Shown: positions 9,616-20,922, counted from the first letter of the stretch. The stretch: DNA of 64,000 nt from Pantoea sp. Mb-10 (GCF_021272205.1 NZ_JAJSDX010000002.1:434001-498000); one strand, 5' to 3'. The notes: generated by a model from the sequence alone, not told the origin. Numbers and translations: made by a program.

Positions 9616-12600
9616 CATTAAAAATATTTTAGAAGAATCGGGCTTCCATCTTAATAATGAAATAGGGATTTGGCACCCAGAAAAAATTGAAGAGTTCGCC
9701 TATAACGATGGTGATGATGCCGAAAATTATATTCTTAATGTTCTAAAAGAAGCTTCTGATTTAAGCGTTGATTCCGATGAGTTAACGACAAAAATGATCG
9801 ACTGGCCTTCGACTTATCATCTCAGTCCGCGACGCTCAAATCTGTTACGTCCTTTTGAAAATATCTTTGAAAATAAAAGAATCTTGGAGATTGGATGTGG
9901 TTGCGGTGCAATAACGCGTTTCCTGGGAGAAGCAGGGGCCCACGTTGTCTCAGTTGAAGGCAGTTTCCGTCGGGCACAAATTGCACGCACCCGGTGTCGC
10001 GATCTTAAAAACGTAGAGATTATCTGTAATCCAGCAGATAAGCTTCCTGATTTAGGCAAGTTCGACTTTGTGCTATTAATCGGCGTGCTTGAGTACGCTC
10101 GCGTTTTTGTCGGCCCTAAAGGCGAAGAGACGCTGCTTGCTGAGTGCCATGAACGCCTGGATGAAGATGGGAAGTTATTTGTAGCGATAGAGAACAAACT
10201 TGGTATCAAATACTTTGCTGGCGCACATGAAGATCATGTAAACCAGCCAATGTTCGGAATAAATAATTCTTATACCGACACGAGTGTGGTGACTTTTGGG
10301 CGTAATGAACTAAAGACGCTACTGAATTCTCAAGGATTTAACCATCTTGAAGAGTATTTACCGCTCCCTGACTATAAGCTTCCGACATCGGTAGTTACGC
10401 CTTTAGGATGGCGTGAACATGCGTCTGATCTCTGTCAACTTGCCGTTGAAAGTATCCATAAAGATCCACAGCTTGGATTTGAACATATTTTCTCTGCCGA
10501 ACAGGGTATGCGCAACGTTTGGAATAACAATCTTGCCGCTGATTTAGCGAATTCATTTTTGATGGTTGCAGCAAAAACGCCGTTTGACTATGGTTCAGAA
10601 AATATTGCAGCTATTCACTATTCAGATGATAGATTATCAGGTTTGCGTAAGGTCACTGAGTTTCATCATTTCAATGACGACGATTTAAAAGTTAAAGTTA
10701 CGAATAAAACGCTTGAAAAGGGTGAAAATGAAGGACAGATGGCCCACTTTAGTGAGTTTTTTAGAGGGGATTCTCTGTGGTTCGAATTACTACATGCCCT
10801 AAATAAACCTGATTGGCAGATCTCTTATATCTCCGAATGGGCAAACAAGTGGCTTTCTAAATTACTCGTGAAAGCTGGGGAAGTAAATGAGTATACTAAA
10901 GATACCATTTTCCCCGATTCGTATCAGGATGCGCTTCCATTTAATATTGTGACTGCGCCGAAAGGTGAGTCCAAAATTTTTGATCTGGAATGGGAGACGG
11001 ATAAGCCTACTCTTGGCTATGTTGTATTCCGTGGTATTTATCATTCACTGTTAAGAATGACTTCAGTAAGCCATAGCGTAAATTGTCCAACTTCGAATAT
11101 TGCAGATCTGACTTTTATTATTTTGAATGAAATGCATTTACAAGTTGATAGAGCTCATCTTGATTTATATTTGAAGAAAGAAGCCAAGTTCCTTGCTAAA
11201 GTGCAATTATCAGATGAGGTAAAACTATATAATGATCTAAAATCATTGCCGTTGGTTATTCGTGCCAAAAAGCTTATTAATGTCAATGTATTTGAAACCG
11301 CACAAGCAGAATATGAAGCGGAAAAAGAAGCGCTCAACAATAATTTGGAAGCATTAAAGATTAAAATGAAAAATTTAGACAATGGACAGTCTGAAAATAG
11401 TGATTTGATGAATCAGATTCATCATCTCAATGAGAGGTTAAAGGAGCTTGAGAGAGTTAATAAATTAATTCTTGGTGAAAATATTCAATTACAGAATAAG
11501 TTAAACAACTATCATTCTGATATTCAGGATATTTTAAGTTCTGTAAGCTGGAGAATTACATCCCCAGTGCGCATTATCAGTCGCCACCTTCCTGAGCGAA
11601 TTAGAGTAGCGCTGAGAAGATTTTTTACGCTAGGTTTTAAATCACTACAAATTGTTAAAATAAAATCCGTCTCGGTTCTAAGAAAAGTGAAACGACATGC
11701 GGATAATAATGGCTCAGTGAACACAGCTAAAAAAGCATTGCGTCACATCGCAAAAAAAACCTATCAACGCATGCCTGCTAAATATCAGCTTAAAGCGCTT
11801 GCCATTGCGATGAGGATTTATCCAAAAGGATTTAGAAATCACCCTCATTTTAATGCGATGTCGACACATGCTCCAGTTTCAGGAAATACATGTGAGAATG
11901 CATTTATAAATTATGATGCCCAAAAGGGTTATGTTTTCTCCGCAGTACCTGACGAATATGTATATATTCCTCCTAATAAACCTTTTTACTTCGACGAGAC
12001 AGTTTCAAAGCTAGCTGTAAAGCCGAAAATTTCAATAGTCGTGCCGATATATAACACTCCAGCTGAGCTTTTTGAATTTATGCTCTCATCGGTGAATAAA
12101 CAGTGGTATACGAATTGGGAGTTGTTACTGGTTAACGATGCCAGCCCCCAACCAGAAATTAAACCACTGCTTCATCGTGCAGCGCAGAATGATAAACGAA
12201 TAAGAGTTGTGCATCTCCAGGAAAATAAAGGCATTGCCGGAGCAACAAATGTTGCGATTGATAATGCTACTGGAGAATACATTGTTTTCTTGGATCACGA
12301 TGATGAGTTAACCCCGGACTGCCTTTTCGAAATTGTGAAATGTATTAACCTTGAATCGCCTGACTTTATTTATAGCGATGAGGATAAGCTCACACCAGAA
12401 GGCAATTTCACCCAACCTCATTTCAAACCCGATTGGTCCCCTGACACCATGATGAGTACGATGTATACTTGTCACGTATCTTGTGTCAAGACTCAACTCG
12501 CTCGTGAGATAGGTGGACTCCGATCTGAATTTGACGGATGCCAGGATTGGGATTTTGTCCTGCGCGTTTCTGAGAAAACAGATAAAATTAGCCATATATC

Positions 12601-13615
12601 AAAAGTACTGTATCACTGGCGCATTATACCAGCTTCAATTGCATCAGATATTACGGCTAAGCCTTACGTTCTTGCAGCGTCCAAAGCAGTACGTGAGCAA
12701 GCCTTAGAACGTCGTGGATGCACCGGAATTGTTGAAGAGTTGCCTAACTACCACGGTTATTTCCGTGTAAATTATAAGCCTGTAAATGATCCTCTGGTCT
12801 CGATTATCATTCCTACCAGAGATAATCACGATGTATTGAATAGCTGTGTGAACTCAATATTGAATCACACGCTGTATCAGAAGTATGAAATTATCATCGT
12901 TGATAATGGTTCAGTTAATGAAAAAACTGTTGCACTTCTGCAGAGTCTCAATGCACATGATAAAATCACCGTTATTAGACATGATATACCTTTCAACTTC
13001 TCAGAGTTAAATAATTACGGTGTAAAAAATGCAGCCGGTGAAGTTCTCCTCTTCCTGAATGATGATACGGAAGTCGTGCATGATGATTGGCTCGAACGTA
13101 TGGTCGGTTTTGCTCAGCTACCGCATGTAGGTGCAGTGGGCGCTAAACTGCTTTATGGCGATAGAAAAACGATTCAGCATTCTGGCGTGCTGAATTTACG
13201 TAATGGTCCTAGCCATGCATTTCTGCGTCAACATAAAGATTATCCAGGCTATTTCTTACGTAATCAGGTCGAGTACAATTGGCTTATCGTAACGGGTGCC
13301 TGCATGATGATTGAACGTAAAAAATTCGAAGCCGTTTCCGGCTTTGATGAGTCATTCCCGGTCGCCTATAATGACGTTGATATTTGCATGTCGCTTAGCA
13401 AAGCAGGGTATCACAACATCATGTGTCAAGCCGTTACGCTAATTCATCATGAATCCATTTCACGTGGTGTAGACCATATCGATGAAACTAAAGCGCTACG
13501 TCTCAAAGGCGAATTAAATAGATTGAATATTAAACATTCTTACTACTATCAATTTGACCCATATTTCAATCGCAACCTGGCGCCTAATGGATATAACTTC
13601 GAGATCATGAAATAA
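9605..13615 (+). CDS. Methyltransferase-coiled coil-double GT2 glycosyltransferase
   Basis: 1336 residues, the largest protein in the window. The start is the TTG at 9605 inside the wzt end; no ATG occurs early in the frame. Domains: class I SAM methyltransferase with motif I LEIGCGCG at about 94-101; a middle region (about 330-560) I cannot assign; a charged coiled coil (about 565-642) ending in the SWRITSPVR motif common in large polysaccharide glycosyltransferases; a GT-A domain opening at VVPIYN (about 812) with DHDD near 896; a second opening at IIPTRD (about 1067) with NDDTE near 1150. This matches the architecture of WsaE, which carries one methyltransferase and two rhamnosyltransferases. 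It probably builds and caps the rhamnose chain exported by Wzm/Wzt. Confidence 0.88.
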   Translation: MNTNIKNILEESGFHLNNEIGIWHPEKIEEFAYNDGDDAENYILNVLKEASDLSVDSDELTTKMIDWPSTYHLSPRRSNLLRPFENIFENKRILEIGCGCGAITRFLGEAGAHVVSVEGSFRRAQIARTRCRDLKNVEIICNPADKLPDLGKFDFVLLIGVLEYARVFVGPKGEETLLAECHERLDEDGKLFVAIENKLGIKYFAGAHEDHVNQPMFGINNSYTDTSVVTFGRNELKTLLNSQGFNHLEEYLPLPDYKLPTSVVTPLGWREHASDLCQLAVESIHKDPQLGFEHIFSAEQGMRNVWNNNLAADLANSFLMVAAKTPFDYGSENIAAIHYSDDRLSGLRKVTEFHHFNDDDLKVKVTNKTLEKGENEGQMAHFSEFFRGDSLWFELLHALNKPDWQISYISEWANKWLSKLLVKAGEVNEYTKDTIFPDSYQDALPFNIVTAPKGESKIFDLEWETDKPTLGYVVFRGIYHSLLRMTSVSHSVNCPTSNIADLTFIILNEMHLQVDRAHLDLYLKKEAKFLAKVQLSDEVKLYNDLKSLPLVIRAKKLINVNVFETAQAEYEAEKEALNNNLEALKIKMKNLDNGQSENSDLMNQIHHLNERLKELERVNKLILGENIQLQNKLNNYHSDIQDILSSVSWRITSPVRIISRHLPERIRVALRRFFTLGFKSLQIVKIKSVSVLRKVKRHADNNGSVNTAKKALRHIAKKTYQRMPAKYQLKALAIAMRIYPKGFRNHPHFNAMSTHAPVSGNTCENAFINYDAQKGYVFSAVPDEYVYIPPNKPFYFDETVSKLAVKPKISIVVPIYNTPAELFEFMLSSVNKQWYTNWELLLVNDASPQPEIKPLLHRAAQNDKRIRVVHLQENKGIAGATNVAIDNATGEYIVFLDHDDELTPDCLFEIVKCINLESPDFIYSDEDKLTPEGNFTQPHFKPDWSPDTMMSTMYTCHVSCVKTQLAREIGGLRSEFDGCQDWDFVLRVSEKTDKISHISKVLYHWRIIPASIASDITAKPYVLAASKAVREQALERRGCTGIVEELPNYHGYFRVNYKPVNDPLVSIIIPTRDNHDVLNSCVNSILNHTLYQKYEIIIVDNGSVNEKTVALLQSLNAHDKITVIRHDIPFNFSELNNYGVKNAAGEVLLFLNDDTEVVHDDWLERMVGFAQLPHVGAVGAKLLYGDRKTIQHSGVLNLRNGPSHAFLRQHKDYPGYFLRNQVEYNWLIVTGACMMIERKKFEAVSGFDESFPVAYNDVDICMSLSKAGYHNIMCQAVTLIHHESISRGVDHIDETKALRLKGELNRLNIKHSYYYQFDPYFNRNLAPNGYNFEIMK

Positions 13616-15438
13616 TGGACAATTCTAGCATGAACGCTTTGATCGAAACGCTTGGTAACGAACAAGAAGTTTATAAACTTGAGTTTTTGGCTGAAAACGC
13701 TCAGGTTATCTCTTTTGATTTCTTTGATACCTTATATACTCGCCCTTTAGAAAATCCTGAAGATGCTTTTGATCTGATTGGGTACAAATTCGATTTCCCT
13801 AATTTCAGACAATTACGCCGTAAAGCTCAAACTGAAGCTTTTAAGGAAATGATTAAGAACGGGCGTAAAGAAATTACATTAGATAACATATATGACAATT
13901 TCGTTGAAGCAGGTGAGCTAAGAGCCGTCTTACAGCAAGCAGAAATTGATATTGAGCTAAACTTAGTCGAGCCTAACCCACCTATGCTTGCGTTCTTCAA
14001 TGAAATGATTAATCAGGGTAAACACGTTGTGATTACCTCTGATATGTATTTTGGCGAAGATTTCTTTAAGCGTGCACTTGATAAATTTAATGTTAAACAA
14101 GTGCCGCTCTACATCTCTGCGGATCAAAACGCTACAAAAAGAGATTCTGGTGAAATTTTTCTGAAAATTATCTCAGATTTCAAGGTTGATCCTCAGAATA
14201 TACTGCATATTGGTGACAATCAAACTGCAGATGTTATCCGTCCTTCTGAAAAAGGCCTTTCTACATGGCATTACAATCCATTACATCTGCAGAATAAATC
14301 AAAAGACCATTCGCTGATACACTCCATCGCGAATGGATTATATCGCTCGCGTTCTGATAATCGCGTTGCTGCGGGGACGTTCAGTGAGTTAGGTTATAAA
14401 TATCAGGCACCCGCTACATGGGGTTTTCTAAAGTGGATACAGCAACAATGTATTCATGATAAAGTCACTAAACTGCTTTTTGTCTCACGAGATGGTTTTT
14501 CACTTGAAAAGCTCGCCAGTAAGTATCTCAAAAAAGAACTGCCTGATTTTCATTATTTTCTTGGATCGCGAATTGCTTTTAGTTTAGCTGTTATTACTGA
14601 GGAAAACTTCACGAACCATATTCCTTTCCTGTTATCAGGTTCTGATGGCTTGTCACCAGGTGAACTGTTAGAGCGAATCGGCGTAGAACCGCCAAGCGAA
14701 GAGGTTATGAACGGGCTGGGTATTCCTTGCGATACAATAATTTCGCACAGTAATGTCGAGTTAGTGAGAAAGTTCATTGTCGGTTATCGCACTGAAATAC
14801 TCAAAGTTTGTCAGCAAACGCGTCGTGGCCTCTTTATGTATTTGACTGGCATGGGTATAAAACCCGGCGATAGACTTGCGATGGTTGATGTGGGCTGGAG
14901 CGGTACCACTCAAGAAGCATTTGTAAATGCTGTCAGTACATTTATGGATGTTGACATCATTGGGTATTATTTCTGTTTAGCAAATACGCCAGAAAAACAA
15001 CGTCGCGATGCTACGTTAAATATGAAAGCATTAATAAGCAATCAATCTGCTGGGCAACATACCGTAGACAAGATTTATGAAAATCGCATTGTGGCTGAAC
15101 TTTTCTTCTCTGCACCGCACGCGACTGTAATTGGCTATTTGCCTAATAAAAGTAGCGTCCTTCCAATAGAGGACGAAGGGCGTGCGAAGGCCGCTAACCA
15201 TGATAATATTATCAGTAGCCTTAATGAAGGAATGGATGTTTTCGTCAACGATTTCCTTGCTTTTAAAGAGCGCATTGGGATTAAATTTTCCCCGATGCAA
15301 CTCGCACAATCCTTAGTGGACTTAGTAGCGAAAGAGGAATGGCGTAATCAGCCACTCTTCCATGAAGTTGAAAACTTTGATTCATGGGCAAGCTCACGTA
15401 ACCAAACCATTAAATTTACCGACTATTCAAAGTCATAG
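13615..15438 (+). CDS. HAD-superfamily protein of COG5610 type
   Basis: 607 residues. The N-terminal third is HAD-like: motif I FDFFDT (about residues 35-40), TSDMYF as motif II, and GDNQTADV (about 200-207) as the acidic motif. The C-terminal part has FVSRDGF and MVDVGWSGT segments that recur in COG5610 proteins of polysaccharide loci; its function is unknown to me. The start overlaps the previous stop by one base, so it belongs to the same transcript. A role in glycan synthesis or modification follows only from context. Family-level confidence is good, biochemical role low. Confidence 0.8.
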   Translation: MDNSSMNALIETLGNEQEVYKLEFLAENAQVISFDFFDTLYTRPLENPEDAFDLIGYKFDFPNFRQLRRKAQTEAFKEMIKNGRKEITLDNIYDNFVEAGELRAVLQQAEIDIELNLVEPNPPMLAFFNEMINQGKHVVITSDMYFGEDFFKRALDKFNVKQVPLYISADQNATKRDSGEIFLKIISDFKVDPQNILHIGDNQTADVIRPSEKGLSTWHYNPLHLQNKSKDHSLIHSIANGLYRSRSDNRVAAGTFSELGYKYQAPATWGFLKWIQQQCIHDKVTKLLFVSRDGFSLEKLASKYLKKELPDFHYFLGSRIAFSLAVITEENFTNHIPFLLSGSDGLSPGELLERIGVEPPSEEVMNGLGIPCDTIISHSNVELVRKFIVGYRTEILKVCQQTRRGLFMYLTGMGIKPGDRLAMVDVGWSGTTQEAFVNAVSTFMDVDIIGYYFCLANTPEKQRRDATLNMKALISNQSAGQHTVDKIYENRIVAELFFSAPHATVIGYLPNKSSVLPIEDEGRAKAANHDNIISSLNEGMDVFVNDFLAFKERIGIKFSPMQLAQSLVDLVAKEEWRNQPLFHEVENFDSWASSRNQTIKFTDYSKS

Positions 15439-15440
15439 TT

Positions 15441-16376
15441 GTGCCTATGCGTAATCATGAAGAATCATCTGTAGCCATTTTACTGTGCACGTATAATGGC
15501 GGCCAATTTATTGATCAGCAATTATCATCTTATCTTGCACAGACACATAAAAACTGGTCTTTATGGGTATCTGATGATCATTCAGATGACGATACTGCTA
15601 ATAAACTTCATTTGTTTTCCGAAAATAATACTAATCCGGTTAACATTTTGAAAGGGCCTAAGAGTGGCGTGTGCAAGAACTTTATGTCACTCATTAATAA
15701 TAATAATATTCATGAAAAGTATTACGCTTTTTCAGACCAAGATGACGTTTGGCCAAATCATAAATTACAAGCCGCTGTGGAATGGCTTGATAGTGTGGGC
15801 GATGCTGTTCCTGCGTTATACTGTAGTCGAACTCAATTGATTGATGTTGCAGGAAAACCTATTGGGTTTTCTCCAAGATATTCTAAACCTCCGTCGTTCC
15901 AGAATGCGTTGCTTCAAAATATTGCCAGCGGAAATAGCATGGTTTTCAATAATAAAGCTCGCGATTTATTAAGGCGTATAAGTGATGCGTCAATGGTGAT
16001 TCATGACTGGGCGTTATATCTTGCTGTCACGGGCGTAGGTGGGAAGGTTTACTATGATCCTTCCCCCTCTGTTTTATATCGGCAGCATGATAATAACCTT
16101 ATTGGTAATGGTATGTCATTTATGACACGCCTTACTAATTACATTCATGCTCATCAGCGACGTAAAATGATTTGGAATGATACGAATATCGCTATGATGA
16201 AAGAAATCGAAACGTTAATGACTGATGAAAATCGAAAAACGCTTTGCGAATTTTCATCAATTAGAGATCGTTCGTTAATAGAACGTCTTTGTCTACTTAA
16301 AAAGTCTGGTGTCTATCATCAACAATGGGTAGGAACGTTAACCACTTTATCTCATACAATATTCAATCGTATGTAA
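15441..16376 (+). CDS. Family 2 glycosyltransferase
   Basis: 311 residues from a GTG at 15441; an ATG at 15447 is equally plausible because neither has a clear ribosome-binding site. The N-terminal GT-A fold begins with VAILLCTYNGGQFIDQQL and has VSDDHSDDDT and FSDQDDVW acidic motifs for nucleotide-sugar and metal binding. The family resembles rhamnosyltransferases of O-antigen loci. It lies 2 bases after the HAD gene in the AT-rich block. It probably adds one residue of the O-antigen or its adaptor; donor and linkage cannot be read from the sequence. Confidence 0.85.
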   Translation: MPMRNHEESSVAILLCTYNGGQFIDQQLSSYLAQTHKNWSLWVSDDHSDDDTANKLHLFSENNTNPVNILKGPKSGVCKNFMSLINNNNIHEKYYAFSDQDDVWPNHKLQAAVEWLDSVGDAVPALYCSRTQLIDVAGKPIGFSPRYSKPPSFQNALLQNIASGNSMVFNNKARDLLRRISDASMVIHDWALYLAVTGVGGKVYYDPSPSVLYRQHDNNLIGNGMSFMTRLTNYIHAHQRRKMIWNDTNIAMMKEIETLMTDENRKTLCEFSSIRDRSLIERLCLLKKSGVYHQQWVGTLTTLSHTIFNRM

Positions 16377-16391
16377 TTATTTGGTGATGCA

Positions 16392-17201
16392 GTGAAAATT
16401 ATTGCTTCTTTGGTTCTATATCGTCATCAACTTTCCGATATAGACAAAACCCTTACTTCGCTCCTAAATGAAAACTGCATCGATAAAGTTTGCATTGTTG
16501 ACAATGGAAACCATTGTGACTGGTTGAAAGAACTTACTCATCCTAAAATTGAAATCATACCGTTAGTCATAAATCGTGGTTTTGGTAGCGGTCATAATGC
16601 AGTTTTTGATCGATACGGACAACGTTGTGAATACGTTCTGATTTGTAACCCTGATATCTCGTTTTTAAACGGGCAAGTCGATGAGCTGTATAACTATTGT
16701 CGCGAGCGTCAAAGCGGATTGGCCATACCAAAAGTCATTTATCCTGATGGTAGCTTACAACATGGCTGTAAACTTCTGCCTAACCCTTGGCAATTGTTTA
16801 TGCGCCGCTTCGGCGCTTCGCTTTCGCAAAACATGAATCGGGACTACGAACTGCATCACGCAGACTATAATCGTCCCTTCTTCGCACCGTCGCTCTCGGG
16901 CTGCTTTATGCTCATTAGCAGTGATGCGCTTGACACTATTGGCGGTTTTGATGAGCGCTATTTTCTGTATATGGAAGATGTGGATTTAAGTCGTCGCGTG
17001 TGTAGCGCTAACTTACCTGTTGAATATTGCCCCTCTTCAACGGTCGTGCATGAGTCCCAGCGGCGTTCGTACCGTGATATTAAATTCCTTCTTTATCATA
17101 TAACGTCAGCTATCCAATATTTTAATAAGTGGGGATGGCTGGTTGATAAAGAACGAGAAAAGCTTAATTCATGCTGCTTATCCGCGCTTCCTAAGAAGTA
17201 A
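16392..17201 (+). CDS. Family 2 glycosyltransferase, WbbL/RfbF-like rhamnosyltransferase
   Basis: 269 residues from a GTG preceded by GGTGAT. Motifs typical of the WbbL branch are present: CIVDNG, NRGFGSGHNA, CNPDIS (acidic metal site), GCFMLIS and MEDVDLSRR. WbbL-type enzymes transfer L-rhamnose to undecaprenyl-PP-GlcNAc, an adaptor step (family knowledge), which would suit this dTDP-rhamnose locus; initiation by WecA would come from elsewhere in the genome. It is the last gene before gnd and ends the RfaH-type operon. The donor is inferred. Confidence 0.85.
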   Translation: MKIIASLVLYRHQLSDIDKTLTSLLNENCIDKVCIVDNGNHCDWLKELTHPKIEIIPLVINRGFGSGHNAVFDRYGQRCEYVLICNPDISFLNGQVDELYNYCRERQSGLAIPKVIYPDGSLQHGCKLLPNPWQLFMRRFGASLSQNMNRDYELHHADYNRPFFAPSLSGCFMLISSDALDTIGGFDERYFLYMEDVDLSRRVCSANLPVEYCPSSTVVHESQRRSYRDIKFLLYHITSAIQYFNKWGWLVDKEREKLNSCCLSALPKK

Positions 17202-17390
17202 TATAATTAATTTTTAAATCTTAAATAAATTGCGTTTGCTCACCAATCACCCTGACTGATAATTTCGGATTTTATTGGGATGATTAGCATCATTGGTGAT
17301 GTACAATAGCGAAGTCATTGGTAATGTTACGGAATTGCCCTTTATACGGCTAAAGCCATTAAAGCTTTTATACCCAGACAGGAGTAAAAA

Positions 17391-18800
<1,410 letters not shown>

Positions 18801-18804
18801 CAGC

Positions 18805-18835
18805 AAAAAGGCTTCCTTCGGGAAGCCTTTTTTTT
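18805..18835. terminator. Bidirectional terminator between gnd and the converging hydrolase gene
   Basis: A 12-bp stem (18805-18816 with 18821-18832) closed by a TTCG tetraloop, with an A-run on the left and a T-run on the right, so it can serve both gnd and the leftward gene ending at 18834. Confidence 0.9.
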
Positions 18836-19949
18836 ACACCACTAACAACTCGCCTTCACGTCCCGCGTTTTCACCCGCCAGCCTTACTGCCAGCATGCCC
18901 GACGTGGCAAACTTGGTCAGATTTCGCGCATAGAGGACGCCGCCAAAGCGCGTCACCAGCGGCGTCACCTGATCGGTGATGGGATCGACGATCTCGGCCA
19001 CCACCTCTCCGGCTTTAATCCACTCTCCCAGTTTGCGGCGGTTCAGCACCAGCCCGGAATGCGGTGCATAAATATATTCGCATCCTGCCAGCGCCGTCGG
19101 CGGATGAATCAGGGCAGGGGCTTCGCCCACCTCGCCGCTGATATAGCCGCTTTCCGTGAGGGCATTGATGATGGCCTGCGCATCTTTCTCGGCCTGCTCA
19201 GGTGACACATCGGCAATGCCGCGCAGCTCAAGCGTCACCGGCAGCAACCCGCGCGGCATGGGGTAGTCATTGCCAAAGCGGGCAGCCAGCGTCAACCAAG
19301 GCTCACAGCAGGCTTCATCAAATGGCTCACCGCCGGAGATCTGCGCCAGCAGCTGCGCTTCACTGCCAAGCCAGCGCGCCAGGGGTTCGATATCCGGCCA
19401 GGCGTGCGGCGTAGTATAGAGGTGCGGAACCGCATCCCAATCGCAATGCAGGTCGATCATTAAATCAGCCTGGCTGGCCATGCGCATCAGCGTAAAGCGC
19501 TGTGATTCAAGCTCGGTTTTCGCGACGGTGTCGCGAAAGTGGCGATCAATGGCGTCGCGGATCAGGCGCCGGTTCTCATATTCACTCTGGGTCAGCGATC
19601 CGGCCAGCTCGGCCGCCAGCGTCTCGCCCAGCGCGGGAAAACCGCGATTGAAATCTTGCCCGGTCGGGGTATGGAAGCGACCCAGCTGACTCCCGTGCCA
19701 GTGTTGTCCCATGGCCAGCGGGTTGGAAACCGGCACCAGCGTAAACTTAGCTTTGAGTTTGCCCGCTGACTCCAGCGCTTGCAGCTTCTGCTTGAGATAC
19801 CAGGCGACTGCCATACCCGGGAGTTCATCACCGTGTAGAGTGGCCTGAATGTAAACGCGTTTCTCTGCATCGCTGCCAAAGTGAAAGCTAACAATTTCTC
19901 GCTGGGTGCCCAGTGAGGCGCTGAATAACGGGTGATGTTGTTGTTGCAT
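18834..19949 (-). CDS. Succinylglutamate desuccinylase/aspartoacylase family hydrolase
   Basis: About 371 residues from the ATG at 19949; a GTG at 19991 would add 14 residues, and neither has an ideal ribosome-binding site. The zinc-carboxypeptidase-like fold of the AspA/AstE family is indicated by TLHGDELPG (His and Glu zinc ligands, near residue 49), DFNRGFP, and DLHCDWD with a further His ligand. Members remove acyl groups from N-acyl amino acids or act as related metallohydrolases; the substrate here is unknown. The next gene upstream is a periplasmic amino-acid-binding protein, a possible but unproven functional link. Confidence 0.8.
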   Translation of the reverse strand: MQQQHHPLFSASLGTQREIVSFHFGSDAEKRVYIQATLHGDELPGMAVAWYLKQKLQALESAGKLKAKFTLVPVSNPLAMGQHWHGSQLGRFHTPTGQDFNRGFPALGETLAAELAGSLTQSEYENRRLIRDAIDRHFRDTVAKTELESQRFTLMRMASQADLMIDLHCDWDAVPHLYTTPHAWPDIEPLARWLGSEAQLLAQISGGEPFDEACCEPWLTLAARFGNDYPMPRGLLPVTLELRGIADVSPEQAEKDAQAIINALTESGYISGEVGEAPALIHPPTALAGCEYIYAPHSGLVLNRRKLGEWIKAGEVVAEIVDPITDQVTPLVTRFGGVLYARNLTKFATSGMLAVRLAGENAGREGELLVV

Positions 19950-20028
19950 AAGGCTATCGATATCCTTTTTTCGCGGCGCAGGCTCAATCACGCCAAATCA
20001 AATTGATGAGTAGAATTATAGTGCTGCG

Positions 20029-20055
20029 AAAAAAAAGGACGGCAAAAAGCCGTCC
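20029..20055 (-). terminator. Rho-independent terminator of the binding-protein gene
   Basis: Read leftward: stem GGACGGC/GCCGTCC (20049-20055 with 20037-20043), 5-base loop, followed by eight T (plus-strand A-run 20029-20036). Confidence 0.88.
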
Positions 20056-20061
20056 ATGCGG

Positions 20062-20859
20062 TTAGGGCTGAATAGAAATGTCGTTGGCGAAGTATTTTTT
20101 TTGCAGCTTATCGAATGTGCCGTTCTTCTTGATTTCAGCAAACGCGTTATCCAGCGCCGTTTTCAATTCGGTATCGCCTTTACGCAGGCCGATGGCCGTG
20201 CCGGGGCCAATAATCGGATCTTGTACGATCGGGCCTGCCAGCTCAAAATCCTTGCCCTGCGGATGCTTTAAAAAGCCGTTGGCGGCCTGCGCAGCATCGG
20301 TAAACACCGCGTCAAGACGGCCGGAAACCAAATCGCTCTCCACCTGCGCCTGATCGCCATAAGGCACCACCTGCACGCCCGCTGGCTGCCACTTGGCGCG
20401 CGCGTAGCGCTCCTGAACGGTACCCTGTTCTACGCCAACGGTTTTGCCCTTCAGCGACGCGGCGGTCGGCAGCAGGCCCGCGCCTTTCCGCGCAATCAAC
20501 TGGGTGTGCGTGTCGTAAAGCGGTACGGTGAAGTCAATCTGCTTGAGGCGCTCCTCGGTGATGCCCATATCGGACAAGATCGCATCAAATTTGCGCGCTT
20601 TCAGCGCGGGGATCATGCCGTCGAACTGGCTTTCAACCCAGACGCATTTTGCCTGCATTTGTGCGCACAGCGCGTTGCCTAAGTCGATGTCAAAGCCGAC
20701 CAGTTCTCCTTTCGGCGTTTTTGACTCAAACGGGGGATAGGTGGGATCAACGGCAAAGCGCACCTGCTCAATCTTTGCCTGGGTGCCAAAGGCTAAGCCT
20801 GCGAGCAGCGTCATCGCCAGCGTTTGACGCAGGCGTGCGGGAAAACGTGAACGTGCCAT
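20062..20859 (-). CDS. Periplasmic amino-acid-binding protein (ArgT/HisJ type)
   Basis: 265 residues from the ATG at 20859, chosen because it opens a good signal peptide (MARSRF..., hydrophobic core, cleavage likely after TQA near residue 29) and has AAGGAAG upstream. The mature part is an SBP family 3 protein: VDPTYPPFESKTPKGELVGFDIDLGNAL ligand-lobe motif, ILSDMGITEERLKQIDFT hinge region and GVEQGTVQE. Relatives bind Lys/Arg/Ornithine or His for an ABC importer. No permease or ATPase gene is adjacent, so it must share a transporter encoded elsewhere. Confidence 0.88.
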   Translation of the reverse strand: MARSRFPARLRQTLAMTLLAGLAFGTQAKIEQVRFAVDPTYPPFESKTPKGELVGFDIDLGNALCAQMQAKCVWVESQFDGMIPALKARKFDAILSDMGITEERLKQIDFTVPLYDTHTQLIARKGAGLLPTAASLKGKTVGVEQGTVQERYARAKWQPAGVQVVPYGDQAQVESDLVSGRLDAVFTDAAQAANGFLKHPQGKDFELAGPIVQDPIIGPGTAIGLRKGDTELKTALDNAFAEIKKNGTFDKLQKKYFANDISIQP

Positions 20860-20922
20860 AAACGGGAGCTTCCTTGTGATATACGAATACCGCAGAGTAA
20901 CGCCCGCTGTCGGCGATGGCAA

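Noticed and set aside
17202..17390. Specific gnd promoter
   Set aside because: TACAAT at 17302-17307 looks like a -10 box, but no -35 hexamer lies at acceptable spacing, so it was not listed.
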